From Pedobacter sp. Leaf41 (GTDB lineage Bacteria; Bacteroidota; Bacteroidia; Sphingobacteriales; Sphingobacteriaceae), in assembly GCF_001422545.1 (NCBI RefSeq), contig NZ_LMLE01000001.1:1362127-1426126 (forward strand): DNA of 64,000 nucleotides, read 5' to 3'. The notes below the pieces were generated by a model. That model made no database searches and had not been told where the DNA came from. It saw nothing but the letters and a program-made list of their open reading frames with translations. This document shows positions 45,118 through 54,142 of the stretch, in pieces. The translations under genes were made by a program, and so were the position numbers. How positions within the stretch are numbered: the stretch's first letter is position 1; every line of letters begins with the position of its first letter.

Positions 45118-47565
45118 CTATTTTATTTTGATGGTAAAAGTGTATTCTGGAACAAAGATTAATTTTTTAATATCGACTAATTTGGAGTCTCTTTCAAACT
45201 TAGGTAGAGCCTGTGGTAACAGATCTACCAAGTATGGGGCTGTTTTGTAAATAGGTCTGAAATAAAACTGGAGTTCATTTGATTTCGACTGCCCGATAAA
45301 CTGCTTCAAACCAATATTCCATGGAAGCCCTTTATAAAAATCATCTGCAACCAGCGTATTATCAAGATAAGCTAAGCCAACATCACCCAAGTAATCAATA
45401 TTTAGAAAAATATCATTCAATCCCTTTTCTAAAACCGGCAGCTTAACCTGAACCTTATCTTTTGCTGTTGAATTTTTATCCAATACAGGACTAACCTCAG
45501 GAACTGAAACCGTATAGTGATCGGTAGGAAAATTATCCTTCTGTACCTTCATCTCAGAAGTATTTTCAAAAACTAAACTTCCCTTGGGATAGACTGATAA
45601 ATTAAAATTCGCTTTTCCTAAAGAGAGGAGTTGCAATTGATCTTTATCTTTTAAAATAATGGCCTCAGAAAAGCAAATGGCTTTTTGATCGTCAGCTGAT
45701 ATCACATAGGATTGCAATGCTTTTGCTTTGGAAACGATCAAGATCTTCGTTTTTTTCCCCGCCAGCTCTATGCTGACCTCTGCGAAAGACTTTAGATCTG
45801 GTAGAATTTTGATTGTGTTGCCGACTTGCGAAACTTTACAATTGCTGAGGTTAACTATCTTAAGCCCTGCTGACTTTGTAAACACCAACTCTGCAGGTTG
45901 TTGTCCATCAGCGAAAAAAACGTAATAAGGATTTGCACCATTAGACTTGGTGAGCAGCTGGGCAGTTGCATACTTCAGGTTTGCCCCATTAATATTGAGG
46001 TTAAAGGGATATATAGCATTCTCTCCACTTTTCAGATTGACTGGAACAGAAATTTTCCTGGTTTTGGTATTGAGGTTTACCATTAATCCAGATTTATCGG
46101 TCGGTTTTGCATCATCCTGAAAGTTATTGATAAAAAGAAAACCACTTTTTCCATCAGACCTTACCGAATAGCGTAACGTTTCTAAGTTTTCTGATTTAAT
46201 TTTATTATTATCTGGCGGTAATGTGACCGCCATCGGAGCCAGAAGATAGCCAAATTCTTTCAAGAAGAAATGGATCAGTTTTAAGCGGTGGAACGCTGGC
46301 CTAATCTGCCCATACTCACCAATAGGAGCCTGAAAATCGTATGAAATCTTCGGGTAACCATAAGTTTCATCACTAAAATAAAATTCACCTTTTGGTGTAG
46401 AACCACCATGATACATGTAATAACCCAGGCCATTGGCCGCACTTCCTAAACACCTATTAATTAAGGCATCCATACTTTCGGCAGCAACTGTGGGCCTTCT
46501 ACTATAGGTACTCATAATTCCTGAACCAAGCTCTGCTGCAAATGCTGGATAAGCTTGCGGATTATAACTTATTGGAGCGTAATCGGGAACTTTGGTCATA
46601 TCCTTGTACAAGAAAAATGGTGAAATATCGGCCTTCTCTGTCCATGTTGGATAAGCATAAGCAGCGGTAACGGGCAGGCTTTCATTTTCAACGATGGCAG
46701 CATTTCCCCAACCGGTGGCGGTATACAATGGGGTTATTATCCCGTTTTTAATGGCAAGACTTTTAAGCATTTTCATATGATCCTGACCAAGTGCGGCATA
46801 TGGATTTTTAACATCGGAAACCGCTACACCCTGATGGGTAACAGCACGATCTCTTGCCGAAGCTGTGAAATCGTAAGGCTCTCCAGGATAAGATATTCCC
46901 CATGGCGCAGCAGAGTGCTGGTATTCGTTTTCTAACTGCGTGGCTACAACGGGGCCGCCATCTTTAAAAAACAGGCCTTTCATTTGTTTGCCAATTTCAT
47001 TATACAGCCTATCTACGTAGCCCAAATATCCAGCATCATTGGATCTAATTGAAAATGGCTTTGACAGTAACCAGTCTGGCAAACCACCATTTCTAATTTC
47101 TCCATGGCAGAATGGTCCGATCCTGATGATCACCTGAATATCGTTCGCTTTGCATAGTTGAAGAAACTTTCTTAGATTTCTGTTACCAGTCCACTTGAAG
47201 CTACCTTCTTTTTCTTCATGCATGTTCCAGAAAACATAGGTAGCAATCATGGAGATGCCACCTGCCTTCATTTTCTTAATAGATTCGCCCCAATAAGTTT
47301 CAGCGTATCTACTAAAATGAAACTCCCCAGTAATTGGAATTATAGCCTGATTATTATAGGAAATAAAGTAGTTGTTTACCTCGATTTTATTTCCTTGTGG
47401 ATCAACACCTCCCAGATTAAGTTGACCATTAACAATCTCTTTTGCGGCATTGGAAATATCAATATTATATTTTTTTTGCTGTGCTGAAGCAAAGTTTAGA
47501 GAAAGGGCCGACAGCAAAAACGCCAAAGCCTTCGGATAGTATATTTTTTTAATGCTCAGAAACAT
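45118..47565 (-). CDS. GH35 beta-galactosidase, secreted
   Basis: The product has 815 residues with a signal peptide ending near NFASAQ. The GH35 barrel shows PITGEFHFSRYAETYWGESI, ATYVFWNMHEEKEGSFKWTG, IRIGPFCHGEIRNGGLPDWL, VVATQLENEYQ (acid/base Glu214) and AFAAELGSGI (nucleophile Glu345). C-terminal beta domains end with NIGLKQFIGQ. The enzyme should release terminal beta-galactose from galactan or arabinogalactan. It is the first gene of an operon with a sugar porter and a DUF5107 protein. The 269-bp upstream gap to the alcohol dehydrogenase holds a promoter-like element and the dehydrogenase terminator but no tandem operator, so it is probably under separate control. Confidence 0.93.
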   Translation of the reverse strand: MFLSIKKIYYPKALAFLLSALSLNFASAQQKKYNIDISNAAKEIVNGQLNLGGVDPQGNKIEVNNYFISYNNQAIIPITGEFHFSRYAETYWGESIKKMKAGGISMIATYVFWNMHEEKEGSFKWTGNRNLRKFLQLCKANDIQVIIRIGPFCHGEIRNGGLPDWLLSKPFSIRSNDAGYLGYVDRLYNEIGKQMKGLFFKDGGPVVATQLENEYQHSAAPWGISYPGEPYDFTASARDRAVTHQGVAVSDVKNPYAALGQDHMKMLKSLAIKNGIITPLYTATGWGNAAIVENESLPVTAAYAYPTWTEKADISPFFLYKDMTKVPDYAPISYNPQAYPAFAAELGSGIMSTYSRRPTVAAESMDALINRCLGSAANGLGYYMYHGGSTPKGEFYFSDETYGYPKISYDFQAPIGEYGQIRPAFHRLKLIHFFLKEFGYLLAPMAVTLPPDNNKIKSENLETLRYSVRSDGKSGFLFINNFQDDAKPTDKSGLMVNLNTKTRKISVPVNLKSGENAIYPFNLNINGANLKYATAQLLTKSNGANPYYVFFADGQQPAELVFTKSAGLKIVNLSNCKVSQVGNTIKILPDLKSFAEVSIELAGKKTKILIVSKAKALQSYVISADDQKAICFSEAIILKDKDQLQLLSLGKANFNLSVYPKGSLVFENTSEMKVQKDNFPTDHYTVSVPEVSPVLDKNSTAKDKVQVKLPVLEKGLNDIFLNIDYLGDVGLAYLDNTLVADDFYKGLPWNIGLKQFIGQSKSNELQFYFRPIYKTAPYLVDLLPQALPKFERDSKLVDIKKLIFVPEYTFTIKIK

Positions 47566-47584
47566 GTTTATAAATGGTATGAGC

Positions 47585-47592
47585 CAAAAATA
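47585..47592 (-). promoter_or_regulatory. Candidate -7 element for the GH35 operon
   Basis: The minus strand reads TATTTTTG, a complete match to TAnnTTTG, 19 bp before the ATG at 47565. A -33 TTTG is not obvious at the expected distance, and the very short leader makes this tentative. Confidence 0.4.
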
Positions 47593-47786
47593 ATTGTAAC
47601 GAACACTAATTCACATGGACGAGTTGCTACATAAAGATGGACAATCTTATCATCATAAATTTTAAAAAATATAAATTGAACCAAGAGGCAGATCGCTTTA
47701 TCAACTGAAGCGAAGCTTTTTGTGAGAGAAATATCTGATGGTAAACTAAAGCTAAACGAGGATGAATGTCGATTTATAAAACAAAA

Positions 47787-47814
47787 AGCCCAGCAAATTG
47801 ACATCTACTGGGCT
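47787..47814 (-). terminator. Intrinsic terminator of the alcohol dehydrogenase gene
   Basis: On the minus strand AGCCCAG, a 14-nt loop and CTGGGCT form a 7-bp GC-rich stem directly followed by TTTTTG. It begins 21 bp past the dehydrogenase stop. It also insulates the GH35 operon from read-through. Confidence 0.75.
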
Positions 47815-47834
47815 ATGTGCTTATTTCCTATTTT

Positions 47835-48878
47835 TTATAGCGTTGCCATATCAATTACAAATCTATAACGAACGTCGCCTTTTTCCATTCGTTCATAAGC
47901 AGTCTGAATATCTTTCATATCAATCATTTCAATATCAGAAACAATGTTATTTTCCGCACAGAAATCTAACATCTCCTGAGTTTCGGCAATGCCGCCAATG
48001 CCAGAACCCGCCAAACTCTTTCTACCACCTAATAAACTAAACGCAGCAATTTCTGCCGGTTTTGGTGGAACACCTACGCAAATATGAACACCGTTAGTTC
48101 TAAGTAGCGATAAATACATATTGAAATCGTGTTCTGCTGAAACGGTGTCTAAAATGAAATCGAAAGTTCCAATAGCGGCTTTAACCTGTTCCGCATCTGT
48201 AGTTACCACAAAATGATGAGCACCAAGTTTTTTTGCATCCTCCTCTTTCTTAGGTGAAGTACTTAATACCGTAACGTCAGCTCCGAAAGCAACGCCGAAC
48301 TTAACCGCCATATGGCCTAGTCCACCCAAACCAAGTACAGCCAATTTATGGCCTTTGCCAACTTTCCAATGGCGTAGTGGAGAATACGTAGTGATCCCAG
48401 CACATAAAAGTGGGGCAACAGCGGCAAGGTCCAATTTATCAGATACATGCAATACAAATTCTTCCCTTACGACGATTGAATCAGAGTAACCGCCATAAGT
48501 GGGAGTTTTTCCGTCTCTTTCCAAGCCATTGTAAGTTTGGGTATTTCCTTCCAAACAATATTGTTCCAGATCTTGCTTACAATTCTCGCAAACCTGACAA
48601 GAATCAACCATACACCCTGTTCCAGCTAAATCACCTACTTTAAATTTCTTTACGTGGTCTCCAACTTTTATTACTCTACCTACTATTTCATGACCAGGAA
48701 CCATCGGAAAAATTCCAGGAAACCAATCATTTTTAATTTGGTGTAAATCTGAATGGCAAACGCCACAGAATAAAATTTCAAATTGAACATCGTGTGGTCC
48801 AACTTCTCGGCGTTCGAAATTCCAGGGGGCTAAATCTGTACCAGGGTTTTGTGCCGCATATCCTCTTGTTGCTATCAT
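47835..48878 (-). CDS. Zinc-dependent NAD(P) alcohol dehydrogenase (YahK/CAD-like)
   Basis: This cytoplasmic 347-residue enzyme belongs to the cinnamyl-alcohol-dehydrogenase-like group of medium-chain dehydrogenases. CGVCHSDLHQIKNDW and MVPGHEIVGRV supply catalytic-zinc ligands. The four-cysteine structural-zinc loop (CMVDSCQVCENCKQDLEQYC) is complete. AVLGLGGLGHMAVKFG is the Rossmann nucleotide-binding segment. Such enzymes reduce a broad range of aldehydes with NADPH. It is monocistronic, with its own promoter-like element and terminator, and has no evident link to the RG-I locus; it marks the boundary between the sugar region and the lipoprotein cluster. Confidence 0.93.
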   Translation of the reverse strand: MIATRGYAAQNPGTDLAPWNFERREVGPHDVQFEILFCGVCHSDLHQIKNDWFPGIFPMVPGHEIVGRVIKVGDHVKKFKVGDLAGTGCMVDSCQVCENCKQDLEQYCLEGNTQTYNGLERDGKTPTYGGYSDSIVVREEFVLHVSDKLDLAAVAPLLCAGITTYSPLRHWKVGKGHKLAVLGLGGLGHMAVKFGVAFGADVTVLSTSPKKEEDAKKLGAHHFVVTTDAEQVKAAIGTFDFILDTVSAEHDFNMYLSLLRTNGVHICVGVPPKPAEIAAFSLLGGRKSLAGSGIGGIAETQEMLDFCAENNIVSDIEMIDMKDIQTAYERMEKGDVRYRFVIDMATL

Positions 48879-48907
48879 TTTCTAAATTTTAGGTAATTAT
48901 ACTTCAA

Positions 48908-48915
48908 CAAAAGTA
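48908..48915 (-). promoter_or_regulatory. -7 promoter element of the alcohol dehydrogenase gene
   Basis: The minus strand reads TACTTTTG, a full match to TAnnTTTG, 29 bp upstream of the ATG at 48878. An ATTG at 48941-48944 is the nearest -33 candidate but is slightly too far. This is one of the cleanest -7 boxes in the window. Confidence 0.5.
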
Positions 48916-49062
48916 ATGGCAAATTGTTAGTCGCCTATTGCAATATTCAAAGTATTACTTACAAAATTCAAACAATATGTGGATTGATCTCAAAATCTCC
49001 AATCAATAGCCACAGCCAATACAGCAAAGGTATTGACACATCATTCTCTGCCTGCAAGTCAA

Positions 49063-49710
49063 TTATCCGGCAATTAGCTGTTTCTTAACTTGAAGATGGT
49101 GACCATCCCATAGAAAAATCCATGTCCACTGGTATTCTTCACAAACCTCTTCCTCATCCGGATGCTGTTGTCTATAAACATCATCAGAATTTGTTCCATA
49201 AGAAATGATGACTTCTTTATTTATTACCTTAATGGAATAGATGTAATAGCAGCCATCATTTTTGATATGATAGGTATTACTGATGTAATTTTTATCCTCC
49301 AATTCTTTCAAATTCAAATGCTTAAAAAGATTTGAGAACTCAGTTAAATCCCAATAATCGTATAATCTGGAGAACTGCTGGATTAACATTTCTTTGGTTA
49401 ACTGATTATTATTGGCTGCCCTTTGTTGATCAAAATCTGGGTTTACCTCAGAAATAATTAAAGCAGTATCTCTTACGGGTAATGAAAAAAAGTTCCCTAA
49501 TTCTTCTGGATTTTTATTTTCTAGCGCAGATTGTAGCTTCGTCAACTCTTCAATCAATCTATGCTGATGAAGCATCTTTCCTTCAGCTTTTTTAGAAGTT
49601 AAAACATTTGCGGTATCTCCACCTATAACTGTCTTGCTCTCTGTTTTTTTACTTTCAGTGCATGCAATAAAAGAACAGCTCAATACTATTGCTATAATTA
49701 AATTCTTCAT
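49063..49710 (-). CDS. Lipoprotein of unknown function, related to the protein at 62221-62889
   Basis: The 215-residue protein starts with a lipoprotein signal (SCSFIACTES). No named domain is recognised. After a helical stretch (IEELTKLQSALENKNPEELGNFF) comes FSLPV, then an alpha/beta region and a C-terminal segment ending DGHHLQVKKQLIAG. The same plan, with FKFPV and an end in FKGFTVAG, occurs in the lipoprotein at 62221-62889, suggesting distant paralogs with an NTF2-like or similar small fold. Its ATG overlaps the stop of a 47-codon secreted ORF (ATGA), so the two are translationally coupled. Confidence 0.8.
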   Translation of the reverse strand: MKNLIIAIVLSCSFIACTESKKTESKTVIGGDTANVLTSKKAEGKMLHQHRLIEELTKLQSALENKNPEELGNFFSLPVRDTALIISEVNPDFDQQRAANNNQLTKEMLIQQFSRLYDYWDLTEFSNLFKHLNLKELEDKNYISNTYHIKNDGCYYIYSIKVINKEVIISYGTNSDDVYRQQHPDEEEVCEEYQWTWIFLWDGHHLQVKKQLIAG

Positions 49711-49850
49711 TCTATTTTGCGTCTAAAATACTGAAATGATTTTGGAAGCTGATCGTAAGTGGCTATAAACCCCACTGAAACAACCTTTTTCTGCTGCCCT
49801 GAAGTGGATATCGCATAGCATAAAAACAAAATTAAAGTGAATCCTTTCAT
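49707..49850 (-). CDS. Small secreted protein of 47 residues, coupled to the next gene
   Basis: ATG at 49850 to TGA at 49707 encodes 47 residues. The first 18 form a good signal peptide (MKGFTLILFLCYAISTSG) followed by QQKKVVSV. The stop overlaps the ATG of the lipoprotein gene at 49710 by 4 bp, the usual coupling overlap. The mature part would be about 29 residues with no recognised motif and a basic C-terminus (FRRKIE). The signal peptide plus overlap argue for a real gene or for the retained N-terminal part of a shortened one. Confidence 0.5.
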   Translation of the reverse strand: MKGFTLILFLCYAISTSGQQKKVVSVGFIATYDQLPKSFQYFRRKIE

Positions 49851-49877
49851 AGGGTTAATTGAGCTTTTAACTCTTAA

Positions 49878-50702
49878 TTAATATCCGGTAACCAATAAAT
49901 TTTTAGATGCTTTTAAGCTGCACTTCTGAAATTTTGTATAAGCCATAGCGCCTTTGGTGCAGATTTTATCGGCAGTTCCACCAGCAATATAACTGCTCAA
50001 AGCATCATGCAAAGTATAAGCTTCGGGCGCCATTAATCCGGTTGTCCATAGTAGTGGATTTGCTTTTGCCTGGCTTAAATGGGGTGCAAAATATTTTTTA
50101 CTGATGCAGGCCAAAATAATGGCATCTCGTTTTTTGCCATCAGCGTTGCTAAAATTTTCATTCAGCTGAAAATCCATTAAACCATCATGGCCAATGTAAG
50201 CCACCATTTTTGCATTACCGTTTATTCCAATGGTTGTTTTATTAATTTTGATAGTATCTTTCAACTGCCCTGCGGCACTATAAAGAAAATCTGTAGTTGT
50301 TTTTTTAATGTATTGCCCGTCATACGCATCTGCAACAAGGTAATAATGTTTGCTAACGTGTTTAAAAACCAAACGTTCCATTCGTATTTTATCCAGCTTT
50401 TGCGTTTTTAGCAACTTCCACTCTTTACTTTTTTTGAAATAGCTCCTGATTCCATTTGCACATCCCCAATACAAATTATTATTTGGATCTTGTCCATTGC
50501 CAATGGCTTTTGGTACAGGAACAATGCCTTGATATTTGTTATCGCAAAGGGCTACAAAAACATGAATAGTTTTGGTAGCTGTATCGAACTTAGATACATT
50601 AATATCGCGTTTGTCATTCGCTTCAATAGGTTTTTGCTCACTATGGCAACTTGAAGCCAAAAGACTAAAAACTATGCACAGTATTAAATATTTTTTCATC
50701 AT
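49878..50702 (-). CDS. Lipoprotein of unknown function
   Basis: The 274-residue protein has a lipoprotein signal (LLASSCHSEQ) preceded by tandem ATG codons. The mature protein has two cysteines (CDNKYQG and LYWGCANGIRSYF) in its middle region and a C-terminal helical segment with GLMAPEAYTLHDALSSYIAGG. I do not recognise a named family with certainty. The segment HDGLMDFQL follows a conserved hydrophobic strand. It belongs to the minus-strand lipoprotein cluster, 12 bp after the membrane protein gene at 50715, so they are probably cotranscribed. Confidence 0.75.
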   Translation of the reverse strand: MMKKYLILCIVFSLLASSCHSEQKPIEANDKRDINVSKFDTATKTIHVFVALCDNKYQGIVPVPKAIGNGQDPNNNLYWGCANGIRSYFKKSKEWKLLKTQKLDKIRMERLVFKHVSKHYYLVADAYDGQYIKKTTTDFLYSAAGQLKDTIKINKTTIGINGNAKMVAYIGHDGLMDFQLNENFSNADGKKRDAIILACISKKYFAPHLSQAKANPLLWTTGLMAPEAYTLHDALSSYIAGGTADKICTKGAMAYTKFQKCSLKASKNLLVTGY

Positions 50703-50714
50703 TTTATTGTTTAT

Positions 50715-51152
50715 TTATTCTTGTACTACTTCATTATTACCCATCTCCAGCATTCCAGTAATGGCCGCAAAAACTATTGCTAATGGCAAAAGAGCCGACA
50801 AAGCGAAATTGAAACAGTAACTAATATAATCATGGAAACTATATTGTTGAAAAGCCTCGATCAGCGGATCGTCTCCACTGTTAACAGCAATCCAAATCCC
50901 TAGTGAGGTCACTAAAAATGGTATCGAGAACCTAAAGATGAAATGTGGCGCCAATAACCCTGCATGATCGAAAAATTTAATGATATAACAATAAACAACT
51001 ACACCAACTAACACAGCTGGGCTAATGCTTAAAAAAAATAGGCCTCCATAACCACTATTTAACTCAGGATTTATGAATACATAAATCAGAAAGCCAATGG
51101 TAGTTATTATTGCAATTAACAAGGCTTTAATAAATGACAGCTTAATTTTCAT
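50715..51152 (-). CDS. Four-helix inner-membrane protein of unknown function
   Basis: I place the start at 51152 (MKIKLSFIKALLIAI), because a longer reading would overlap the upstream gene by about 140 bp; the chosen start overlaps it by only 11 bp. The 145-residue product has four hydrophobic segments: about 8-28, 40-62, 72-90 and 115-135. No domain is recognised. The neighbours are a single-pass protein upstream and a lipoprotein downstream, all tightly packed. Confidence 0.7.
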   Translation of the reverse strand: MKIKLSFIKALLIAIITTIGFLIYVFINPELNSGYGGLFFLSISPAVLVGVVVYCYIIKFFDHAGLLAPHFIFRFSIPFLVTSLGIWIAVNSGDDPLIEAFQQYSFHDYISYCFNFALSALLPLAIVFAAITGMLEMGNNEVVQE

Positions 51153-52119
51153 TACTATTTCTGGGTTTAATGATATAATAAACATCGTCTTCATAGAGGA
51201 GTGCGTATGACAGATTTTTAGGTCTATAGTAGCTAAAATTGTATGTAGGATACTTCCCTTGATCGTTTTTTGGCTTTTCATTCTGGAATAACTTTGCCTT
51301 TATTTTAATTGTATCTGTTTTATAAAATAAATTGATGTAAGCGACTCCGTACCAGCTGTCTTCTTTTACCAGGTTTATTCTTTGATAATCAGCAACATAG
51401 ACGATTGAGTTAGGTTTATCAAAGGCTTTACTATCAGGAACCAGATTTGGCAATTGGGCGCCAGGGAGGTCATCAAGATTTACATACAATTTCTTACCAT
51501 AAAGTGCAAGCCATTTTCCGTTAATTAAAAATATGGCCTTATCTATTTCACGATTTCTATTTGAATCATCGTACTTCCATAAGCGATCGAATTTGAAATA
51601 GAAAACGTCTGTAGCCTTTTGATTTAGTCTGGAAAATTCCTCTTCAACTTTATCTTCTGGCCAGTCAACACTTGCGTTAAGCTCAATATATTTTTTAGTG
51701 GTCGTATCGCCATCTAATATCCAGCTTGAATATGCTGTGTTTTGCACTATATAATCGCCACGGATTATAGTACTATAATCGTTGTTGAATGTAATGCTAT
51801 CGGCTACATTTCCTAAGCTATCTAATCTATAAAATGATTGTTTCCTCTTATCTTCATGATGCTCAATAAAAATGATATTCTTTCTTGAAGCGAAATAATA
51901 AGGCTTCGAAAGATTATTTCTATAGGATTTTTTGAAAAGACGAGTCACACTGTATCTTTCCGTCTTTACCCCTTCTGGCAGCAATTTATATTGGCTGTCT
52001 TTCAACTTGAAGTCAGGTTGGCGGATAAAATTGCGGAAAAAATATCCATAGGCAATGCTTAAGATAAAGCCTGCAATTGCCAGTAAGATTACTAAGATAT
52101 TTTTCCTATAGATACCCAT
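51142..52119 (-). CDS. Single-pass membrane-anchored protein of unknown function
   Basis: This 325-residue protein has one N-terminal hydrophobic helix (NILVILLAIAGFILSIAYGY) that looks like an uncleaved anchor; the rest should be periplasmic. It is strand-rich with many Tyr and Asp residues (for example RRLDSLGNVADSITF-type repeats and YYIIKPRNSNEN at the end). No family is recognised. It opens a three-gene unit with the four-helix protein and the lipoprotein at 49878. The 296-bp gap upstream contains a dispersed repeat. Confidence 0.75.
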   Translation of the reverse strand: MGIYRKNILVILLAIAGFILSIAYGYFFRNFIRQPDFKLKDSQYKLLPEGVKTERYSVTRLFKKSYRNNLSKPYYFASRKNIIFIEHHEDKRKQSFYRLDSLGNVADSITFNNDYSTIIRGDYIVQNTAYSSWILDGDTTTKKYIELNASVDWPEDKVEEEFSRLNQKATDVFYFKFDRLWKYDDSNRNREIDKAIFLINGKWLALYGKKLYVNLDDLPGAQLPNLVPDSKAFDKPNSIVYVADYQRINLVKEDSWYGVAYINLFYKTDTIKIKAKLFQNEKPKNDQGKYPTYNFSYYRPKNLSYALLYEDDVYYIIKPRNSNEN

Positions 52120-52260
52120 ATATATTTGTGATTTATCTAAATTTCTTTTCCATGAAACTTCATTGTTTTAATGTGTTTTTGTTCAATTAAAAACAGCCTA
52201 AGCATAATTTAAAGTGATCTGCATTTTTTGGGTAGGTTATTTTTTTTTGACTGGCGCTCT

Positions 52261-52398
52261 CGTCATATCGAACGCAGCGCAGCGAGGAGATATCTGTTTC
52301 GTATTTTTACTGCTTTAACAACATTTTGTGCTGATAGCTTGGAGATTCCTTTCCGATAAAACGGAACTGGCTCTATTGAAAACTCGTTCCGAATGACG
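52261..52398. repeat. Dispersed imperfect palindrome
   Basis: The left arm CGTCATATCGAACG (52261-52274) pairs imperfectly with CGTTCCGAATGACG (52385-52398). The left part continues into CAGCGCAGCGAGGAGATATC, which matches the degenerate copy at 19999-20040 in reverse. It fills most of the gap 52120-52415, which otherwise shows no gene. Confidence 0.6.
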
Positions 52399-52415
52399 GG
52401 TTTAAATGGTTGCAT

Positions 52416-53057
52416 CTACTTCACTTCCTGCCATTTCATGGATAATTTGGCTAAATACAGTGCAAATTGTTGTTTTTGCTCTGGCGTATTCAGCTTTTGG
52501 ATTAAACCTGCTGATTTACTGCTCCAATCCATATAAGCTTTTTCCTTTGCTGCAATTTCGGCTTTGCTTTTATTTTTAAAGGCAGTTGAATATTCTTGTA
52601 AAAGTATTTCGAATGATGCAAAGTGCTGATCAACTTCTGGATTACCGAAATCTGGTTTTTCCATGGCATTGATTTTTTCAATTCCCTTTTGTCGGTTTTC
52701 TTCCGAAGTTTTCACTAACTCCTCTGTGCTCGTTTTTTTCTTTCCCGTAAAAATTAGAATAGAAAAAAACAGCGCAAGCGAGGCCAACGACACCAAGGCG
52801 TATAAGCCAATTTTTCCTCCATGGCCCATCCATTTCTTAAGGCCGAAAAACAATAGTGCAAGCCCGAGCAAAACCATTGTTACCGCCAGTCCAGTATTTC
52901 CTAAATAAATAAATACAGGGTATAAAATGCGGGGAATGTTGTAGTTAGATTGAGGTTGAAAATACAATGTTCCCTGACTAAATATTCCTGCGCCAATGAA
53001 TCCGATCGCAGCAGATTTTAATTGCTCGGCAGTTTGAATTTCCTTATTATTTTCCAT
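52416..53057 (-). CDS. Membrane protein with C-terminal helical domain shared with 61712-62074
   Basis: The 213-residue protein has no cleavable signal but hydrophobic segments at about 15-28, 43-72 and 84-104. The C-terminal 80 residues are helical and charged. They align by eye with the lipoprotein at 61712-62074: EVDQHFASFEILLQEYSTAFKN against EVNNHLNDFKNLWNVLSTALKN, then DWSSK against DWTIK, and a final L.MKWQEVK against LTKKWDEKR. Thus one small helical domain occurs on two different anchors within 10 kb. Its function is unknown. Confidence 0.75.
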   Translation of the reverse strand: MENNKEIQTAEQLKSAAIGFIGAGIFSQGTLYFQPQSNYNIPRILYPVFIYLGNTGLAVTMVLLGLALLFFGLKKWMGHGGKIGLYALVSLASLALFFSILIFTGKKKTSTEELVKTSEENRQKGIEKINAMEKPDFGNPEVDQHFASFEILLQEYSTAFKNKSKAEIAAKEKAYMDWSSKSAGLIQKLNTPEQKQQFALYLAKLSMKWQEVK

Positions 53058-53186
53058 ATTCGAGAGTTTTTTTCATTGAAGATAACTTCCTTTCCCATTC
53101 TCTCTATAAATAATAATTATTCGCTTTAGCATTTTATAAATTTGTTGCTCTTGCTTTATTATTCGTAAACAAATGCCTTAAACCCC

Positions 53187-54128
53187 TTACTTTTTCTTTT
53201 CGGTTTTAACCAATACAGATTTGCCGTTTTCGATCTTGTAATAGGTTAAATGCGTGTAGTTGTCATTTTCGTAAACCCGCTCCTCTTTCACTAAAAACAG
53301 CTTTCCATTTTGCCATCGGTAATATTGTGTTCCTTCGTTTCCGCTTCCATCTGCATCTATGGTTTGGGCTTCTTTTTTAACGGCATCAAAAAATATCACA
53401 CCTAAATCATTCAACCTTTTGCTTTGGATAAATCCACGTTTTTCGGGTTTATAGATAAAATACAGGAAGGAGTAATCCCCTTTCGCTACGCCTGGGTAAT
53501 AGATGGGGATTTTAATATCGAGATAACCATCAAAATTCAGATCCTCGAGCAAAACTTCGGATTCTTTCATAAAAACATCATGAAAATCTGTAAAAATCCA
53601 GCGCTGGCTTTTGTTTACGAAGACCTTGAGCAAAACCAGATTGAAATAATATTGCGCATCGGCTGGAAGGTTATCTAGCTTTGCTCGGTTTCTTGAGTAC
53701 TGAAAAACGTAATTGGAAGGATTAAATGCCTTTAAATTTTCTCTAGCTGTCAATTTTACGGTTAGATATGCTGCGTTTTTACCAGGTTTTTGCCAACTGC
53801 CGCTCAAATAAATCTGGTCTATATAATTAAGCCTGAATTTTCCGGTGTTTTCATATTTCCGCTTTGTGATGTTGTAAGTGCTTTCTTGCAGGTTGAGTTC
53901 GCCATCTATTAATTTGCCCTCGAGAATTATTTTCTCGGTAATGCCATTCTGTTTGTAGTAATATTCGCCAGCTACGCTATCACTCTTTTGGTTCATTTCC
54001 AATTTCATTTCTATCGGATATTTATCGATCAATCCTGTGAAATTTATAATTGAAGTTACTTTTGCATCTTGGGCTTTTAATTCAAAAAAAGACAGTGCTG
54101 ATAATAGTATGATAATTATTTTTTTCAT
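53187..54128 (-). CDS. Secreted protein, XAC2610-like C-terminal part
   Basis: This 313-residue protein has a signal peptide ending near ELKAQD. The first half is beta-rich (KYPIEMKLEMNQKSDSVAGEYYYK, GELNLQESTYNITKRKYENTG). In the second half LLEDLNFDGYLDIKIP is a calcium-binding-type DxNxDGxxD loop followed by SFLYFIYKPEKRGF, the arrangement seen in XAC2610-type proteins, some of which inhibit cell-wall hydrolase effectors. The same type of segment occurs in the lipoprotein at 62886-63596. Assignment to that family and any immunity role are inference. Confidence 0.7.
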   Translation of the reverse strand: MKKIIIILLSALSFFELKAQDAKVTSIINFTGLIDKYPIEMKLEMNQKSDSVAGEYYYKQNGITEKIILEGKLIDGELNLQESTYNITKRKYENTGKFRLNYIDQIYLSGSWQKPGKNAAYLTVKLTARENLKAFNPSNYVFQYSRNRAKLDNLPADAQYYFNLVLLKVFVNKSQRWIFTDFHDVFMKESEVLLEDLNFDGYLDIKIPIYYPGVAKGDYSFLYFIYKPEKRGFIQSKRLNDLGVIFFDAVKKEAQTIDADGSGNEGTQYYRWQNGKLFLVKEERVYENDNYTHLTYYKIENGKSVLVKTEKKK

Positions 54129-54142
54129 CGTTTGTTAAATTT

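Noticed and set aside
47568-47804. A 78-codon minus-strand reading frame upstream of GH35
   Set aside because: It starts within the dehydrogenase terminator and overlaps the GH35 promoter-like element, with composition unlike a real protein.
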